Assembly (NCBI GenBank): GCA_035696365.1
Contig: DASRQS010000062.1
Coordinates: forward strand, 81,399 to 145,398
From: JALYLC01 sp035696365
GTDB taxonomy: Bacteria > Actinomycetota > Thermoleophilia > Gaiellales > JALYLC01
Length of the DNA stretch: 64,000 nucleotides
Reading direction: 5' to 3'
Part shown: one piece after another, positions 42,597-50,726 of the stretch
Layout of the letters: every line of letters starts with the position of its first letter
Numbering within the stretch: the stretch's first letter is position 1
Position numbers and translations under genes: made by a program
The notes under the pieces: generated by a model
The model's input: only the letters and a program-made list of their open reading frames with translations
Database searches by the model: none
What the model was told of the DNA's origin: nothing

Positions 42597-43798
42597 GAGT
42601 GACCGCGATCCGCCAGACGATCGTCGCGATTCCCCAGCACCGGGCGTACCGCTCGAGCTGGCGGCGGGCAGGGCACGGCACGACCGCGCTGCAGGCCGTC
42701 CTCGTCGAGATCGACACCGACGAAGGCGTGACCGGCGTCGGCGAAGCGCCGGTCGTCTGGGCCGGCCGGGCCGGCGTCACCCGAGCGCTGATCGAGGGCG
42801 TCGAGCATCTCGTCGTCGGCGCGGATCCGCTCGCGCCCGACATCATCCGGCGCCGCTTGTACGCGGAGACGGGCATGGCGCACCTCGGCATGCAGGGCAT
42901 CTCCTGGGCGCTCTCCGGCATCGACACGGCGCTCTGGGACATCGTCGGCCGCGTTGCGGGCCAGCCGCTGCACCGGCTCTGGGGCGGCGCCTGGCGCGAC
43001 CGCTCGGCGTTCTATGCCGATCTCGTCCCCGGCACGCCGGAGGAGATGGCCGAAGACGCGCTGGCTTGCGTCGAGCGAGGCTTCCGGACGCTCTACCTCA
43101 AGGTCGGTTTCGCACCCGACATCGACGAGGCCCGCGTGCGCGCGGTCCGTGCCGCGGTGGGAGACGGCCCGCGCATCCGCATCGACGCGAACGCGGCCTG
43201 GTCACCGGCGCTCGCGCTGCGGATGCTGCAGCGGCTCGGCGGCCAGGGCATCGAGTACGCGGAGCAGCCGATCCAGGCCGGCGATCCCGCCGAGCTCGCC
43301 CGCCTGCGCGCGCGCTCCCCGGTACCGATCCTGGCACACGAGTCGAGCCTCACGCTCGAGGGCACGCTCGCCGTGATCCGCCACGGCGCGGCCGATGCCC
43401 TCCAGCTCGATCCTCGCTTCGACGCGGGCATCGCCGGCGCCCGCACGGCCGCGCAGGTCGCCGAGGCGGCCGGGCTGCCGGTCGTCACGCACACGTTCGG
43501 GGAGACGGGCGTCGGCACGGCGCTGATGCTGCAGATGCACGCGGCGCACCGTAACTTCGTGCTGGACAACCAGACGTACTACCCCAACCTGACCGACGAC
43601 ATCATCCTCGGCGGCCGGCTCGAGTTCGATGGTCCGTTCCTGGCGGTCCCCACCGGTCCCGGCCTCGGCGTGGAGCTCGACCGCGAGCGCGTCGCGCATT
43701 GGGCGGCGTATTACGAGAGCGAGGTTGCCGGCCGGCCTCCGCAGGAGCTCGGCGACCGCTACTACGACCGCGACTACCTGATCAGGCCGCACATCTGA
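42593..43798 (+). CDS. Enolase-superfamily mandelate racemase/muconate lactonizing enzyme-like protein
   Basis: Enolase-superfamily enzyme (401 aa). N-terminal capping domain (RVTAIRQTIVAIPQHRAYRS) and C-terminal barrel. TLYLKVGF carries the catalytic-face Lys. Metal ligands fit IRIDANAAW (Asp), EYAEQPIQAG (Glu) and ILAHESSLTLEG (Glu), and the opposite-face residue lies in THTFGETGVG (His). The pattern suits a sugar-acid dehydratase, racemase or cycloisomerase. ATG overlaps the previous TGA; the leader AGGAG lies 8 bases upstream. Last gene of the coupled operon and 10 bases from the convergent SDR. Confidence 0.88.
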   Translation: MRVTAIRQTIVAIPQHRAYRSSWRRAGHGTTALQAVLVEIDTDEGVTGVGEAPVVWAGRAGVTRALIEGVEHLVVGADPLAPDIIRRRLYAETGMAHLGMQGISWALSGIDTALWDIVGRVAGQPLHRLWGGAWRDRSAFYADLVPGTPEEMAEDALACVERGFRTLYLKVGFAPDIDEARVRAVRAAVGDGPRIRIDANAAWSPALALRMLQRLGGQGIEYAEQPIQAGDPAELARLRARSPVPILAHESSLTLEGTLAVIRHGAADALQLDPRFDAGIAGARTAAQVAEAAGLPVVTHTFGETGVGTALMLQMHAAHRNFVLDNQTYYPNLTDDIILGGRLEFDGPFLAVPTGPGLGVELDRERVAHWAAYYESEVAGRPPQELGDRYYDRDYLIRPHI

Positions 43799-43808
43799 GC
43801 GATCTTCG

Positions 43809-44573
43809 TCAGGCAGGAGGCAGCAGCGGCGCCTCTGGCAGGACCTGTCCGCCGTCGACGATCAGCGTCTGCCCGGTGACGTAGCCCGCCTCGGGCGAGG
43901 CCAGGAAGCGCACGGCCCAGCCGACCTCCTCGGCCGTGCCGAAACGGCCCATCGGGATCGACGAGAACATGAGCCGCTGGTGCTGCTCGCTCGTCTCGGC
44001 CAGGCCCGGCGTCTCGATGTTGCCCGGCATGACGGCGTTGACCGTGACCCCGCTGGCCGCGAGCTCGACCGCCGCGGAGCGCATCAGGCCGAGCATCGCG
44101 GCCTTGGAGGCGCCGTAGTGCGCGAAGCCCACCTGGCCCGTGATCGGCCCCGTGATGGACGAGGTCAGGACGATGCGACCGTAGCCGCGTGCCAGCATGG
44201 CCGGCGTGCAGGCCTGGATGGCGTGCAACGCACCCTTGACGTTGATCCCCATGACGCGATCCCAGAGCGCGTCGTCGATGGCCGCCAGCTCGGTGCTCGG
44301 GTAGATGCCCGCATTGGCGGCGAGGATGTCGATGCGCCCGAAGACCGTGAGCGCAGCGACCGCCAGCGCATCCACCGAGGCGCGGTCCGTCACGTCCGCC
44401 TCGACGGCCAGCGCATCCTCCCCCAGCTCCGCGGCCGTGCGCTGCGCGGCGGCTGCGTCGATATCGGCGACGACGACGCTCGCGCCCTCGGCCGCGAGCA
44501 CCGACGCGATGCCGCGGCCGATGCCCCGCGCGGCTCCCGTCACGACTGCGACCTGCCCTTCGAGCGACTGCAT
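43809..44573 (-). CDS. SDR family oxidoreductase (FabG-like)
   Basis: Classical SDR (254 aa). TGAARGIGRGIASVL (cofactor loop) and VVVADIDA (Asp, favours NAD), LAANAGIY (near NNAG), VLTSSITG (Ser), YGASK (Tyr-Lys) and VNAVMPGNIETPG. The ATG at 44573 gives the conserved MQSLEGQVAVVTGA start. Divergent from the second acetamidase gene and convergent with the enolase-superfamily gene. Likely oxidises or reduces a polyol or hydroxy acid of the neighbouring pathway. Confidence 0.9.
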   Translation of the reverse strand: MQSLEGQVAVVTGAARGIGRGIASVLAAEGASVVVADIDAAAAQRTAAELGEDALAVEADVTDRASVDALAVAALTVFGRIDILAANAGIYPSTELAAIDDALWDRVMGINVKGALHAIQACTPAMLARGYGRIVLTSSITGPITGQVGFAHYGASKAAMLGLMRSAAVELAASGVTVNAVMPGNIETPGLAETSEQHQRLMFSSIPMGRFGTAEEVGWAVRFLASPEAGYVTGQTLIVDGGQVLPEAPLLPPA

Positions 44574-44600
44574 GCGAGGGACGATAGTCTCGCCGCCGAG

Positions 44601-45506
44601 ATGCAGCGCTTCCTGGCCCGCGACGCGAAGTTCTCCTACAGCCCCGGGCACGACGCGATCGGGACGGTGCAGTCCGGCGAGACGTTCGCGGTCGAGTCGG
44701 TCGAGGGCTTCTACAACTCGTTCTCGTCGGCCGCCGATTTCACGCCCGAGCGCTACGCGGAGGCGGAGAAGCTCAAGTGGGCGGTGACGGGGCCGATCGC
44801 CGTCGAGGGCGCGCGCGCCGGCGACGCGGTCGCCGTGACGATCCACGCGGTCGAGGTCACGACGCCCGGGGTGGTCGTCTACGGCTCCTATACGGCCGAG
44901 GAGCCGTACGCGTGGTGGGACGACGAGAGCGCGTGTGCGGTCTACCCGGCGCAGGGCGGCACGCTGCGCTTCGACGACCGCACCACGCTGCCCACGCGGC
45001 CGCTGGTCGGCTGCCTCGCGCTCGCCCCGGCCGAGGGCGAGCTGCACGCGAAGCTGCAGGGCCGCTACGGCGGCAATCTGGACTGCCGCGAGATCCGGGC
45101 GGGCGCCACCGTCGTGCTGCCCGCGGCTCATGCCGGCGGCGGGCTCTACTTCGGCGACTGCAAGGCACTCATGGGCGACGGCGAGATCGTGGGGCCGCCC
45201 GAGGTCGGAGCGCTCGTGACGGCCAGCGCGGAGGTGCGCCCGCGACCCGAGTCGATGACCTGGCCGCGCATCGAGACCGCCGCCGGCCTGACGACGCTCG
45301 TGTCCGGCAGGCCGCTCGAGTGGAGCGCGCGCCAGGCCTATCGCGAGCTGCTCGAGTGGGTGGTGGACGACTACGAGATAGCCCGCCCGCAGGCCGCCCT
45401 GCTGCTGGCGATGGTCGCGCAGGCCGGTATCTGCCAGATCAGCAACACCGACTACACCGCGTACTGCGTCGCGCCGCGCGACGTCTTCGAGCCGTACCGC
45501 GGGTAG
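44601..45506 (+). CDS. Acetamidase/formamidase family protein (second copy)
   Basis: FmdA/AmdA-family protein (301 aa), only loosely similar to the one at 13487. Landmarks: SYSPGHDAIGTVQSGETFAV, TGPIAVEGARAGDAVAVTIH, GRYGGNLDCREIRAGATVVL, and GGGLYFGDCKALMGDGEI with His/Asp/Cys around the active site. ISNTDYTAYCVAPRDVFEPY closes the protein. Start ATG at 44601, 27 bases from the divergent SDR; GCCGAG precedes it. Its stop is 4 bases from the convergent aldolase-like gene. Within this cluster it may release ammonia from an amide intermediate. Confidence 0.87.
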   Translation: MQRFLARDAKFSYSPGHDAIGTVQSGETFAVESVEGFYNSFSSAADFTPERYAEAEKLKWAVTGPIAVEGARAGDAVAVTIHAVEVTTPGVVVYGSYTAEEPYAWWDDESACAVYPAQGGTLRFDDRTTLPTRPLVGCLALAPAEGELHAKLQGRYGGNLDCREIRAGATVVLPAAHAGGGLYFGDCKALMGDGEIVGPPEVGALVTASAEVRPRPESMTWPRIETAAGLTTLVSGRPLEWSARQAYRELLEWVVDDYEIARPQAALLLAMVAQAGICQISNTDYTAYCVAPRDVFEPYRG

Positions 45507-45510
45507 ACGT

Positions 45511-46632
45511 TCAGCGCACGAGGCCGCGCCCGGCGACGAGGATCACGTGATCCACGACACCGTCGCGCACGGCCAGCAGGCCGTCGTGCAGGTTGACGCA
45601 GCCGCAGGCGTGGTTCGGAATGACCTGCAGGCGATCGCCGACGGCGGGCCGCTCGGCCAGCGAGGAGACGTCCACGTAGCCGTGCTCCTCGTTGATCGTG
45701 TGCAGATCGGCGCCGGGCAGTCCGACGATCGCGCCATGGCCGCCGTCGGGATGGCCGTCCGAGGTCAGCGTCTTGGAGCCCGCGTCGATCACGATCTGCC
45801 CAGGCACGGCATCCGAGACGACCGTCACCGCGACGGTCAGGGCGCAGCGGTCGAGCGTCCCGTCGACGCGGTCGAGCAAGGCGTACGTGCCCGATCGCAG
45901 CTCGTTGACGCACGTCTCGTGCGTGAGGAAGCGCGACGGGGTCGACCCGCCGGAGATGCGGTCGCAGCGGATGCCTGCGGCCAGGAAGGCATCGCGCGTC
46001 TCGCGCAGCAGCTCGTCGACGGCGGCCACCCGCCGGCGCACCGTCTCCGCATCGCCGCGACAGTGGCCCGGGTAGCAGCTGATGCCAGCCACCTCGACGG
46101 CCGGGAGGCGCGAGAGCTCCTGCGCGAGCGCGAGTGCTCCCGTCGCCGTCGTCTGGCCGGTGCGGTGCATTCCCACGTCGAGCTCCACGAGCAGCGTCGC
46201 GTGCGCGCCGCGCCGCTCGAGCGCCGCCGCGAGCCCTGCCGCCGGGAGCGGCCCGTCAACCGCCACCGTCAGCTCGACACCGTCGGCCGCGATGCGCGCG
46301 AGGCGCTCCCATTTGTCGGCGCCGAAGGACGGGTAGTGCACGAGGATGCGCGGCGCGCCGGCCTCCTGGAAAACCTCGGCCTCGCCCGTCTTCGCCACGG
46401 TCAGGCCGCCCGCTCCGAGCTCGAGCTGCCGCAGGCCGACCTCGGGCGACTTGTGGGTCTTGGTGTGTGGCCAGAGCGCGATCGCGTGCTCGTCGCAGTA
46501 CGACTGCAGCTCCTGAAGATTGGCCTCGAGCCGGTCGAGATCGACCATCGCCACGGGCGTCTCGACCTCATCCACGGAGCGCCCCACCTGCGCGGCAAGC
46601 AGCTCCAGCGTGCGGTCGGCTCCGGTGCGCAT
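45511..46632 (-). CDS. D-threonine aldolase/D-serine dehydratase-like PLP enzyme (alanine racemase fold)
   Basis: Fold-type III PLP enzyme (373 aa). The N-terminal barrel carries the PLP lysine in ALWPHTKTHKSPEVGLRQLE (near residue 60), LTVAKTGEAEVFQEAG and ISCYPGHCRGD. The C-terminal beta domain has IPNHACGCVNLHDGLLAV, whose His and Cys match the metal site of D-threonine aldolase/D-serine dehydratase. It would cleave or deaminate a D-3-hydroxy amino acid. The ATG at 46632 gives a normal N-terminus; the gene diverges from tatA with only 48 bases between. Confidence 0.87.
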   Translation of the reverse strand: MRTGADRTLELLAAQVGRSVDEVETPVAMVDLDRLEANLQELQSYCDEHAIALWPHTKTHKSPEVGLRQLELGAGGLTVAKTGEAEVFQEAGAPRILVHYPSFGADKWERLARIAADGVELTVAVDGPLPAAGLAAALERRGAHATLLVELDVGMHRTGQTTATGALALAQELSRLPAVEVAGISCYPGHCRGDAETVRRRVAAVDELLRETRDAFLAAGIRCDRISGGSTPSRFLTHETCVNELRSGTYALLDRVDGTLDRCALTVAVTVVSDAVPGQIVIDAGSKTLTSDGHPDGGHGAIVGLPGADLHTINEEHGYVDVSSLAERPAVGDRLQVIPNHACGCVNLHDGLLAVRDGVVDHVILVAGRGLVR

Positions 46633-46680
46633 CGCGAATGAGCATAGTGAAAGGCGCGTGGGCGCGGTAAGCTCTTGCGC

Positions 46681-46983
46681 ATGGGCCTCGAGAATCCAAT
46701 TCATCTGCTCGTGCTGGCCGTGATCATCCTCCTGGTCTTCGGGTCGTCGCAGCTCCCGAAGATCGCCCGCTCGGCCGGAAAGCACGCACGAGAGGCCAAG
46801 GACGGGATCACGTCGTTCAAGGAGGAGTTCGACCACGGCCTGGGCGAGAACAATCCGCTGCAGGAGGTCACCGACACGCTGCGCTCCGCGAACCCCAAGA
46901 CGATTGCGCGCGAGGCCGTCACGAAGTCCTCCAAGCCCAAGCCGAGGCCTCCGGGCCCGCCGAGGCAGCCGCCCACGTCGTAG
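46681..46983 (+). CDS. tatA: Sec-independent protein translocase TatA
   Basis: Twin-arginine translocase pore subunit (100 aa). One N-terminal membrane helix (IHLLVLAVIILLVFG) is followed directly by the hinge and amphipathic helix SSQLPKIARSAGKHAREAKD, the diagnostic TatA/E pattern; the tail is Pro/Lys-rich and disordered. A TTG two codons upstream is less likely than the ATG at 46681. It stands alone: tatB and tatC are not adjacent. A TatB assignment is less likely because of the FG-hinge and short tail. Confidence 0.9.
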   Translation: MGLENPIHLLVLAVIILLVFGSSQLPKIARSAGKHAREAKDGITSFKEEFDHGLGENNPLQEVTDTLRSANPKTIAREAVTKSSKPKPRPPGPPRQPPTS

Positions 46984-47060
46984 CCGGCGCGCGGGCCGTT
47001 GCGGGCCCGTTGGTGAAAAGGTGGTGAACCGCCCCCATCCGGGGCACAACCCGCTCTAGG

Positions 47061-47678
47061 GTGAGGCGCGTGACCCCCGCGCCGTTCTCTCCGCCCTCGT
47101 TCGTCCCGACCGCGGCCGGATTCGAGGTGGAGCGCCAGTGGCGCGCGCATCCGAGCCTGCGGCTCCCACTCGCACTCGGGGAGTGGCGCGCCGTGGACGA
47201 CCGCAGTGAGCGCCTCGTCGACCATTACTACGACACGGCCGATCTCGAGCTCGACCGGCAGCGTGCGCGCCTGCGGCTGCGCACTGCCGACGCGCTCGAG
47301 CTTGCGACGCTGAAACGACGCGTGACGTCGCGAGCGGGCCTGCGCCGCCGGGTCGAGATCGAGGGCCCGTGCCACGGCGACCCCGAGACGTCGGTCGCGT
47401 TCGTGGCCGCGCGCCTGCTGACCCTGCACCCGCTCGTCGAGATCGGCCGCATCGTGACCGCTCGCCACGCGCGCGTGTACGCGCGCGGGGAGCGCACCGT
47501 CGAGGTCGTCCGCGATCAGGTCTCCTATCCGGTCGGAGAGGACGAATGGCGTCTCGAGGCCGAGGGCGACCCGGGAGACGTCCGCGAGATCGGCGGTCTG
47601 CTCGACCGGCTCCCCCTGGGCCTCGCGCCCGTGGGGCGCGGCAAGGTGCGCACCTTGCTACAGCGTTCCGCCGCCTAG
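47061..47678 (+). CDS. CYTH-domain protein (triphosphate tunnel metalloenzyme-like)
   Basis: Soluble CYTH protein (205 aa). The N-terminal strand GFEVERQWRAH holds ExEx-Arg, close to the family ExExK substrate/metal motif. DHYYDTADLELDRQRARLRLR is the second signature, and EIEGPCHGD, VEVVRDQVSY and the closing GRGKVRTLLQ follow. Family members hydrolyse inorganic or organic triphosphates. The paired GTG starts (47061, 47070) are both usable. Single-gene unit between tatA and an SDR pair, in its own short promoter region. Confidence 0.82.
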   Translation: MRRVTPAPFSPPSFVPTAAGFEVERQWRAHPSLRLPLALGEWRAVDDRSERLVDHYYDTADLELDRQRARLRLRTADALELATLKRRVTSRAGLRRRVEIEGPCHGDPETSVAFVAARLLTLHPLVEIGRIVTARHARVYARGERTVEVVRDQVSYPVGEDEWRLEAEGDPGDVREIGGLLDRLPLGLAPVGRGKVRTLLQRSAA

Positions 47679-47918
47679 AAGCCCCGGACGCATGGCGGTG
47701 GTGACGATCTGGCGAACCCTGGTGAATGTCGCCCAAGAGCGGGGAGTAGCGCCGCTACAACAGCGGCGTGCTCACCCTCATCATCGTCGTCGTCGGCACA
47801 GCCCTCTCGGGGCCGTTGCACACGACGTCGCCCCCAGCGCGCGACGCGTACGGTGCTGGTCGTGCCCTCCCCGCGCCTCTCGCGGCGCCGCCGCGGAGAG
47901 CTCACGCACGCGCCCTGA
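47679..47918. other. Gene-poor gap with a short hairpin
   Basis: No convincing gene. CGCCGCT at 47750 and AGCGGCG at 47762 form a small hairpin that may terminate the CYTH gene. A 54-codon GTG frame (47768-47932) starting VLTLIIVVVGTALSG looks like a signal peptide, but it lacks a ribosome site and overlaps the convergent SDR, so I do not annotate it. Confidence 0.4.
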
Positions 47919-48644
47919 TCAGCCGCGCGTGACCGCCTGAAGAGCCGCGCCGGTGGCGCCGTCGATGCGCAGCGTGGCGCCGTTGATGTGCGCCGCGTGC
48001 CGCGAGGCGAGGAACGCGACGGCGGAGGCGACCTCGTCGGCCGTCGCGAACGCCCCGCTCGCGCTGGGCCGCCAGCTCGCCGGGTCGTCGCCCGCCATCC
48101 CGGGCAGCGTGTTCCCCGGGCACAGGGCGTTGGCGCGGATGCCGTGGGGCGCGCCCTCGGCGCCGAGCAGCTCGGCGATCGCGACCACGCCGGCCTTGAC
48201 CGCCGAGTAGGCCGGAATGCGGTGCGAGCCGCGGATCGCCGAATCCGAGGCGATCAGCACCATCACGCCGCCGCCCTGACGGCGCATGGGAGCGAAGAGG
48301 GCGCGCGCAGAGCGGAAGGTCGAGGTCAGGTTCGTCTCCACGAGCAGGTCGAACTGCTCGTCCGTCGTCGCGGCCAGCGGGCCCGCGACGAGGATCCCGG
48401 CATTGGCCACCAGCAGATCGATACTGCCGAGCCGCTCGAGCGCGAACGCGACAGACGCGTCACTGGCCGCGCGGTCCGTCGCGTCGGCCTTGCAGAAGAT
48501 CGCGCCCGTGTCGCGCTCGAGTGCCGCCGCGCGCTGCTCGTCGCGGCCGCAGAAGACGACCTCGTAGCCGTTCGCGCGCAGCCGGCGCACGATGGCGGAG
48601 CCGATCCCGCCGGTCCCACCCGTGACGAGCGCCGAGCGGCTCAC
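47919..48644 (-). CDS. SDR family oxidoreductase (second of a coupled pair)
   Basis: Classical SDR (241 aa): TGGTGGIGSAIVRRL cofactor loop, VVFCGRDEQR (Arg favours NADP), VANAGILV, VLIASDSAIRG (Ser), YSAVK (Tyr-Lys), ANALCPGNTLPGM and GATLRIDGATG. The GTG start overlaps the TGA of the SDR before it (GTGA). Its sequence is clearly distinct from that partner. Tandem SDRs of this kind often act as a pair on successive positions or as two subunits; the substrate is unknown. Confidence 0.88.
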   Translation of the reverse strand: MSRSALVTGGTGGIGSAIVRRLRANGYEVVFCGRDEQRAAALERDTGAIFCKADATDRAASDASVAFALERLGSIDLLVANAGILVAGPLAATTDEQFDLLVETNLTSTFRSARALFAPMRRQGGGVMVLIASDSAIRGSHRIPAYSAVKAGVVAIAELLGAEGAPHGIRANALCPGNTLPGMAGDDPASWRPSASGAFATADEVASAVAFLASRHAAHINGATLRIDGATGAALQAVTRG

Positions 48645-49414
48645 TGCACCTCTTCGGCGTGGACCGTGTTCGCGCGCAGCGCCGCACGCATGCCGCCGTC
48701 GATCAGGAGATCGGCGCCCGTGATCGTCCGCGCCTCGTCGCTCACGAGAAAGGAGACGGCGGCAGCGACGTCGCTCGCATGCACGAGCCGCCCGAGCGGC
48801 GGGCGTGTCCATTCGGACGTGTCGGGCAGCGTGTCGCGCCCGTCGACCGTGGTCACCATGCCGGGCTCCGTATCGCCCGGGCAGACCGCATTGACTCGCA
48901 CGCCGTACGGCCCGGCCTCCACGGCCAGCATGCGCGTGAGCATGATCACGGCCCGCTTGGAGACCGAGTAGGCGCCGATCGGCGTCTCGCCCCAGACGCC
49001 CGCGTCGGACGCGACGAGGACCATCGACCCGCCCGTCGCGCGCAGGGCGGGCAGCACCTCGCGGGCGTAGCGGAACGGGGCGACGAGATTCGTCGAGATG
49101 ACACCGTCCCACTGCTCGTCGGTCGTCTCCGAGAGGGTCGCCGCGGCTAGCACACCTGCGTTGAGGACGACGATGTCGAGCCCGCCGAGCGCTGCGACCG
49201 CCTCCCGCACCGATTGCGTGACGGCCGCGGAGTCGCGTGCGTCGGCGCGCACGAACTGCGCGCCCATGCGCTGCGCGACCGCAGCGCCGCGGGCCTCGTC
49301 ACGACCGGTGAAGACAACGCGCGCGCCCTCCTGGGCGAGCCGCTCGACGATCGCCTCGCCGATGCCCGACGTGCCGCCTGTGACGACTGCGCGCTTGTCG
49401 GCGTGGCGCGGCAT
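48641..49414 (-). CDS. SDR family oxidoreductase (first of a coupled pair)
   Basis: Classical SDR (257 aa): TGGTSGIGEAIVERL, VVFTGRDEAR (NADP-type), VVLNAGVLA, VLVASDAGVWG (Ser), YSVSK (Tyr-Lys), VNAVCPGDTEPGM and GADLLIDGGMR. The ATG at 49414 gives MPRHADKRAVVTGG, and its stop is coupled to the next SDR. Its promoter must lie in the 147-base palindrome-bearing gap before the sigma-factor stop. Confidence 0.88.
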   Translation of the reverse strand: MPRHADKRAVVTGGTSGIGEAIVERLAQEGARVVFTGRDEARGAAVAQRMGAQFVRADARDSAAVTQSVREAVAALGGLDIVVLNAGVLAAATLSETTDEQWDGVISTNLVAPFRYAREVLPALRATGGSMVLVASDAGVWGETPIGAYSVSKRAVIMLTRMLAVEAGPYGVRVNAVCPGDTEPGMVTTVDGRDTLPDTSEWTRPPLGRLVHASDVAAAVSFLVSDEARTITGADLLIDGGMRAALRANTVHAEEVQ

Positions 49415-49441
49415 GGCGGTATTGAACCAGGCGCAGACCAT

Positions 49442-49552
49442 GCCAAGTGGCACTCGCCGCGTGTGCCAATTGGCCGTTTCGGGTCGCGCGCGGCTCCAGG
49501 GCTGGGATGCCTCAAGTGGCCAAGTGGCACCCGCCGCGTGTGCCACTTGGCC
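49442..49552. repeat. Two copies of a long palindromic element
   Basis: Copy 2 (49518-49552): GGCCAAGTGGCAC and GTGCCACTTGGCC are exact 13-base complements around the 9-base spacer CCGCCGCGT. Copy 1 (49442-49474): the same arms (one mismatch) around TCGCCGCGT. Copy centres lie about 77 bases apart. The element lies between the SDR start and the sigma-factor stop. Either a REP-like mobile palindrome or a pair of operators for the SDR genes; it may also end transcription of the sigma gene. Confidence 0.7.
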
Positions 49553-49561
49553 GCTCGCCCG

Positions 49562-50620
49562 CTACTCCGGCAGCGGCGGCAGCTCGGCCGGCAGGCCGAA
49601 GCTCGGGAAGATCGCCGGCGTCACGAACCCGATCACAGCCGCGATGCGCGTTCCCTCGATGGTCAGCACATCGACCACCGCCGGGAGGTAGCAGCCGCGT
49701 TGCTCGTCGAACTGGTAGCAGCCGACCGCGACCTGCCCGTTCGCGGTCGTCGGCGCGTGCCGCCAGGTGCGGCCGTCCGGCACCGACTCGCGCAGGAAGC
49801 CCCGGATTCTCTCGAGGCCGCGGTACCAGCAGGCGTGCGGGGGCATGGACCAGGTTGCTTCCTCGGTCAGCATCGCGACGACCGCCTCGATGTCGCCGCG
49901 CTCCATGGCGTCGGCGTAGCCGCGCACGAGCGCGCGCACATCGGCCTCGCCGAGTGCGCGCAGCGTCGCCTGCTGGCTCTGCTCCGGCAGGTGCTGCTCG
50001 ACCGCCCGGCGCGCCCGTTGGAGCGCGCTGTTCACGGCTGGGACCGTGGTGCCGAGCGCGTCGGCGACCTCGCGCGCCGAGAAGCCGAGCACCTGGCGCA
50101 TGATCAGCGTCGCCCGCTGGCCCGGCGGGAGCAGCTGCAGTGCGGCGACGAACGCCAGCTCGACGCTCTCGCGCTGCTCGTAGAGCGCCGCGGGCCCCGC
50201 GTGGCCCTCCGCCAGTCCGAGCTGCGCATCCGGGTACGGCTCGAGCCACACCGACTCGGCGAGCGGCGGCACGTCGTCGCTGTAATCGCTCTCCGGGAGG
50301 TAGTCGACGGGCAGTCGGCGCGCGGGCCGCCGCTCGAGTGCGCTCAGGCAGGCGTTGGTCGCGATGCGGTAGAGCCACGCCCGCAGCGAGCTGCGCGCCT
50401 CGAACCGCGGCAGCCCGCGCCAGGCACGCAGCAGCGCGTCCTGGAGGGCGTCTTCCGCGTCTTGCACCGAGGCGAGCATGCGGTAGCAGTGGGCGAGGAG
50501 CTCACGGCGGTGCGGCTCGAGCAGGCGCCGGAAGGCGTCCTCGTCGCCCTTGCGAGCGGCGGCGAGCAGCGCGCGCTGCTCGGCGGTGGCTTCTGCGGGA
50601 GCGGTGCTCATCCTCGTCAC
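49562..50620 (-). CDS. ECF RNA polymerase sigma factor with SnoaL-like C-terminal domain
   Basis: Sigma factor (352 aa) of the SigJ/SigG-like ECF group. Sigma region 2 (about 30-95) reads LAHCYRMLASVQDAEDALQD, then ALLRAWRGLPRFE; region 4 (about 160-215) reads LPPGQRATLIMRQVLGFSAR and TVPAVNSALQRARRA. Residues about 225-330 form a SnoaL-like domain (RGYADAMERGDIEAVVAMLT), which in this group replaces a separate anti-sigma regulator. GTG at 50620 and ATG at 50611 are both possible starts. Divergent from a small ORF across a perfect inverted repeat. Such factors often respond to oxidative or cell-envelope stress. Confidence 0.88.
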   Translation of the reverse strand: MTRMSTAPAEATAEQRALLAAARKGDEDAFRRLLEPHRRELLAHCYRMLASVQDAEDALQDALLRAWRGLPRFEARSSLRAWLYRIATNACLSALERRPARRLPVDYLPESDYSDDVPPLAESVWLEPYPDAQLGLAEGHAGPAALYEQRESVELAFVAALQLLPPGQRATLIMRQVLGFSAREVADALGTTVPAVNSALQRARRAVEQHLPEQSQQATLRALGEADVRALVRGYADAMERGDIEAVVAMLTEEATWSMPPHACWYRGLERIRGFLRESVPDGRTWRHAPTTANGQVAVGCYQFDEQRGCYLPAVVDVLTIEGTRIAAVIGFVTPAIFPSFGLPAELPPLPE

Positions 50621-50643
50621 TCATGACCGCCCACGCCGCGAAA

Positions 50644-50671
50644 ACTCATCGCAGGCGGGCTCGCGATGAGT
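50644..50671. promoter_or_regulatory. Perfect inverted repeat in the sigma-factor divergent region
   Basis: ACTCATCGC and GCGATGAGT are exact 9-base complements with a 10-base spacer, 24 bases upstream of the sigma-factor start and 56 bases before the small ORF. Position and symmetry suggest an operator for a dimeric regulator acting on either gene. Autoregulation by the sigma factor would instead use asymmetric -35/-10 elements. Confidence 0.5.
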
Positions 50672-50726
50672 CTGGCGCGTTCTTCGGGTCTCGTCTTGTG
50701 AGCATCCCGATGAAGGAGAGAACCAC

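Noticed and set aside
46675..46680. TTG start two codons before the tatA ATG
   Set aside because: The ATG gives the standard TatA N-terminus; no ribosome site favours TTG.
47768..47932. 54-codon frame with a signal-peptide-like start
   Set aside because: No ribosome site, overlaps a convergent SDR, and the tail is random in composition.
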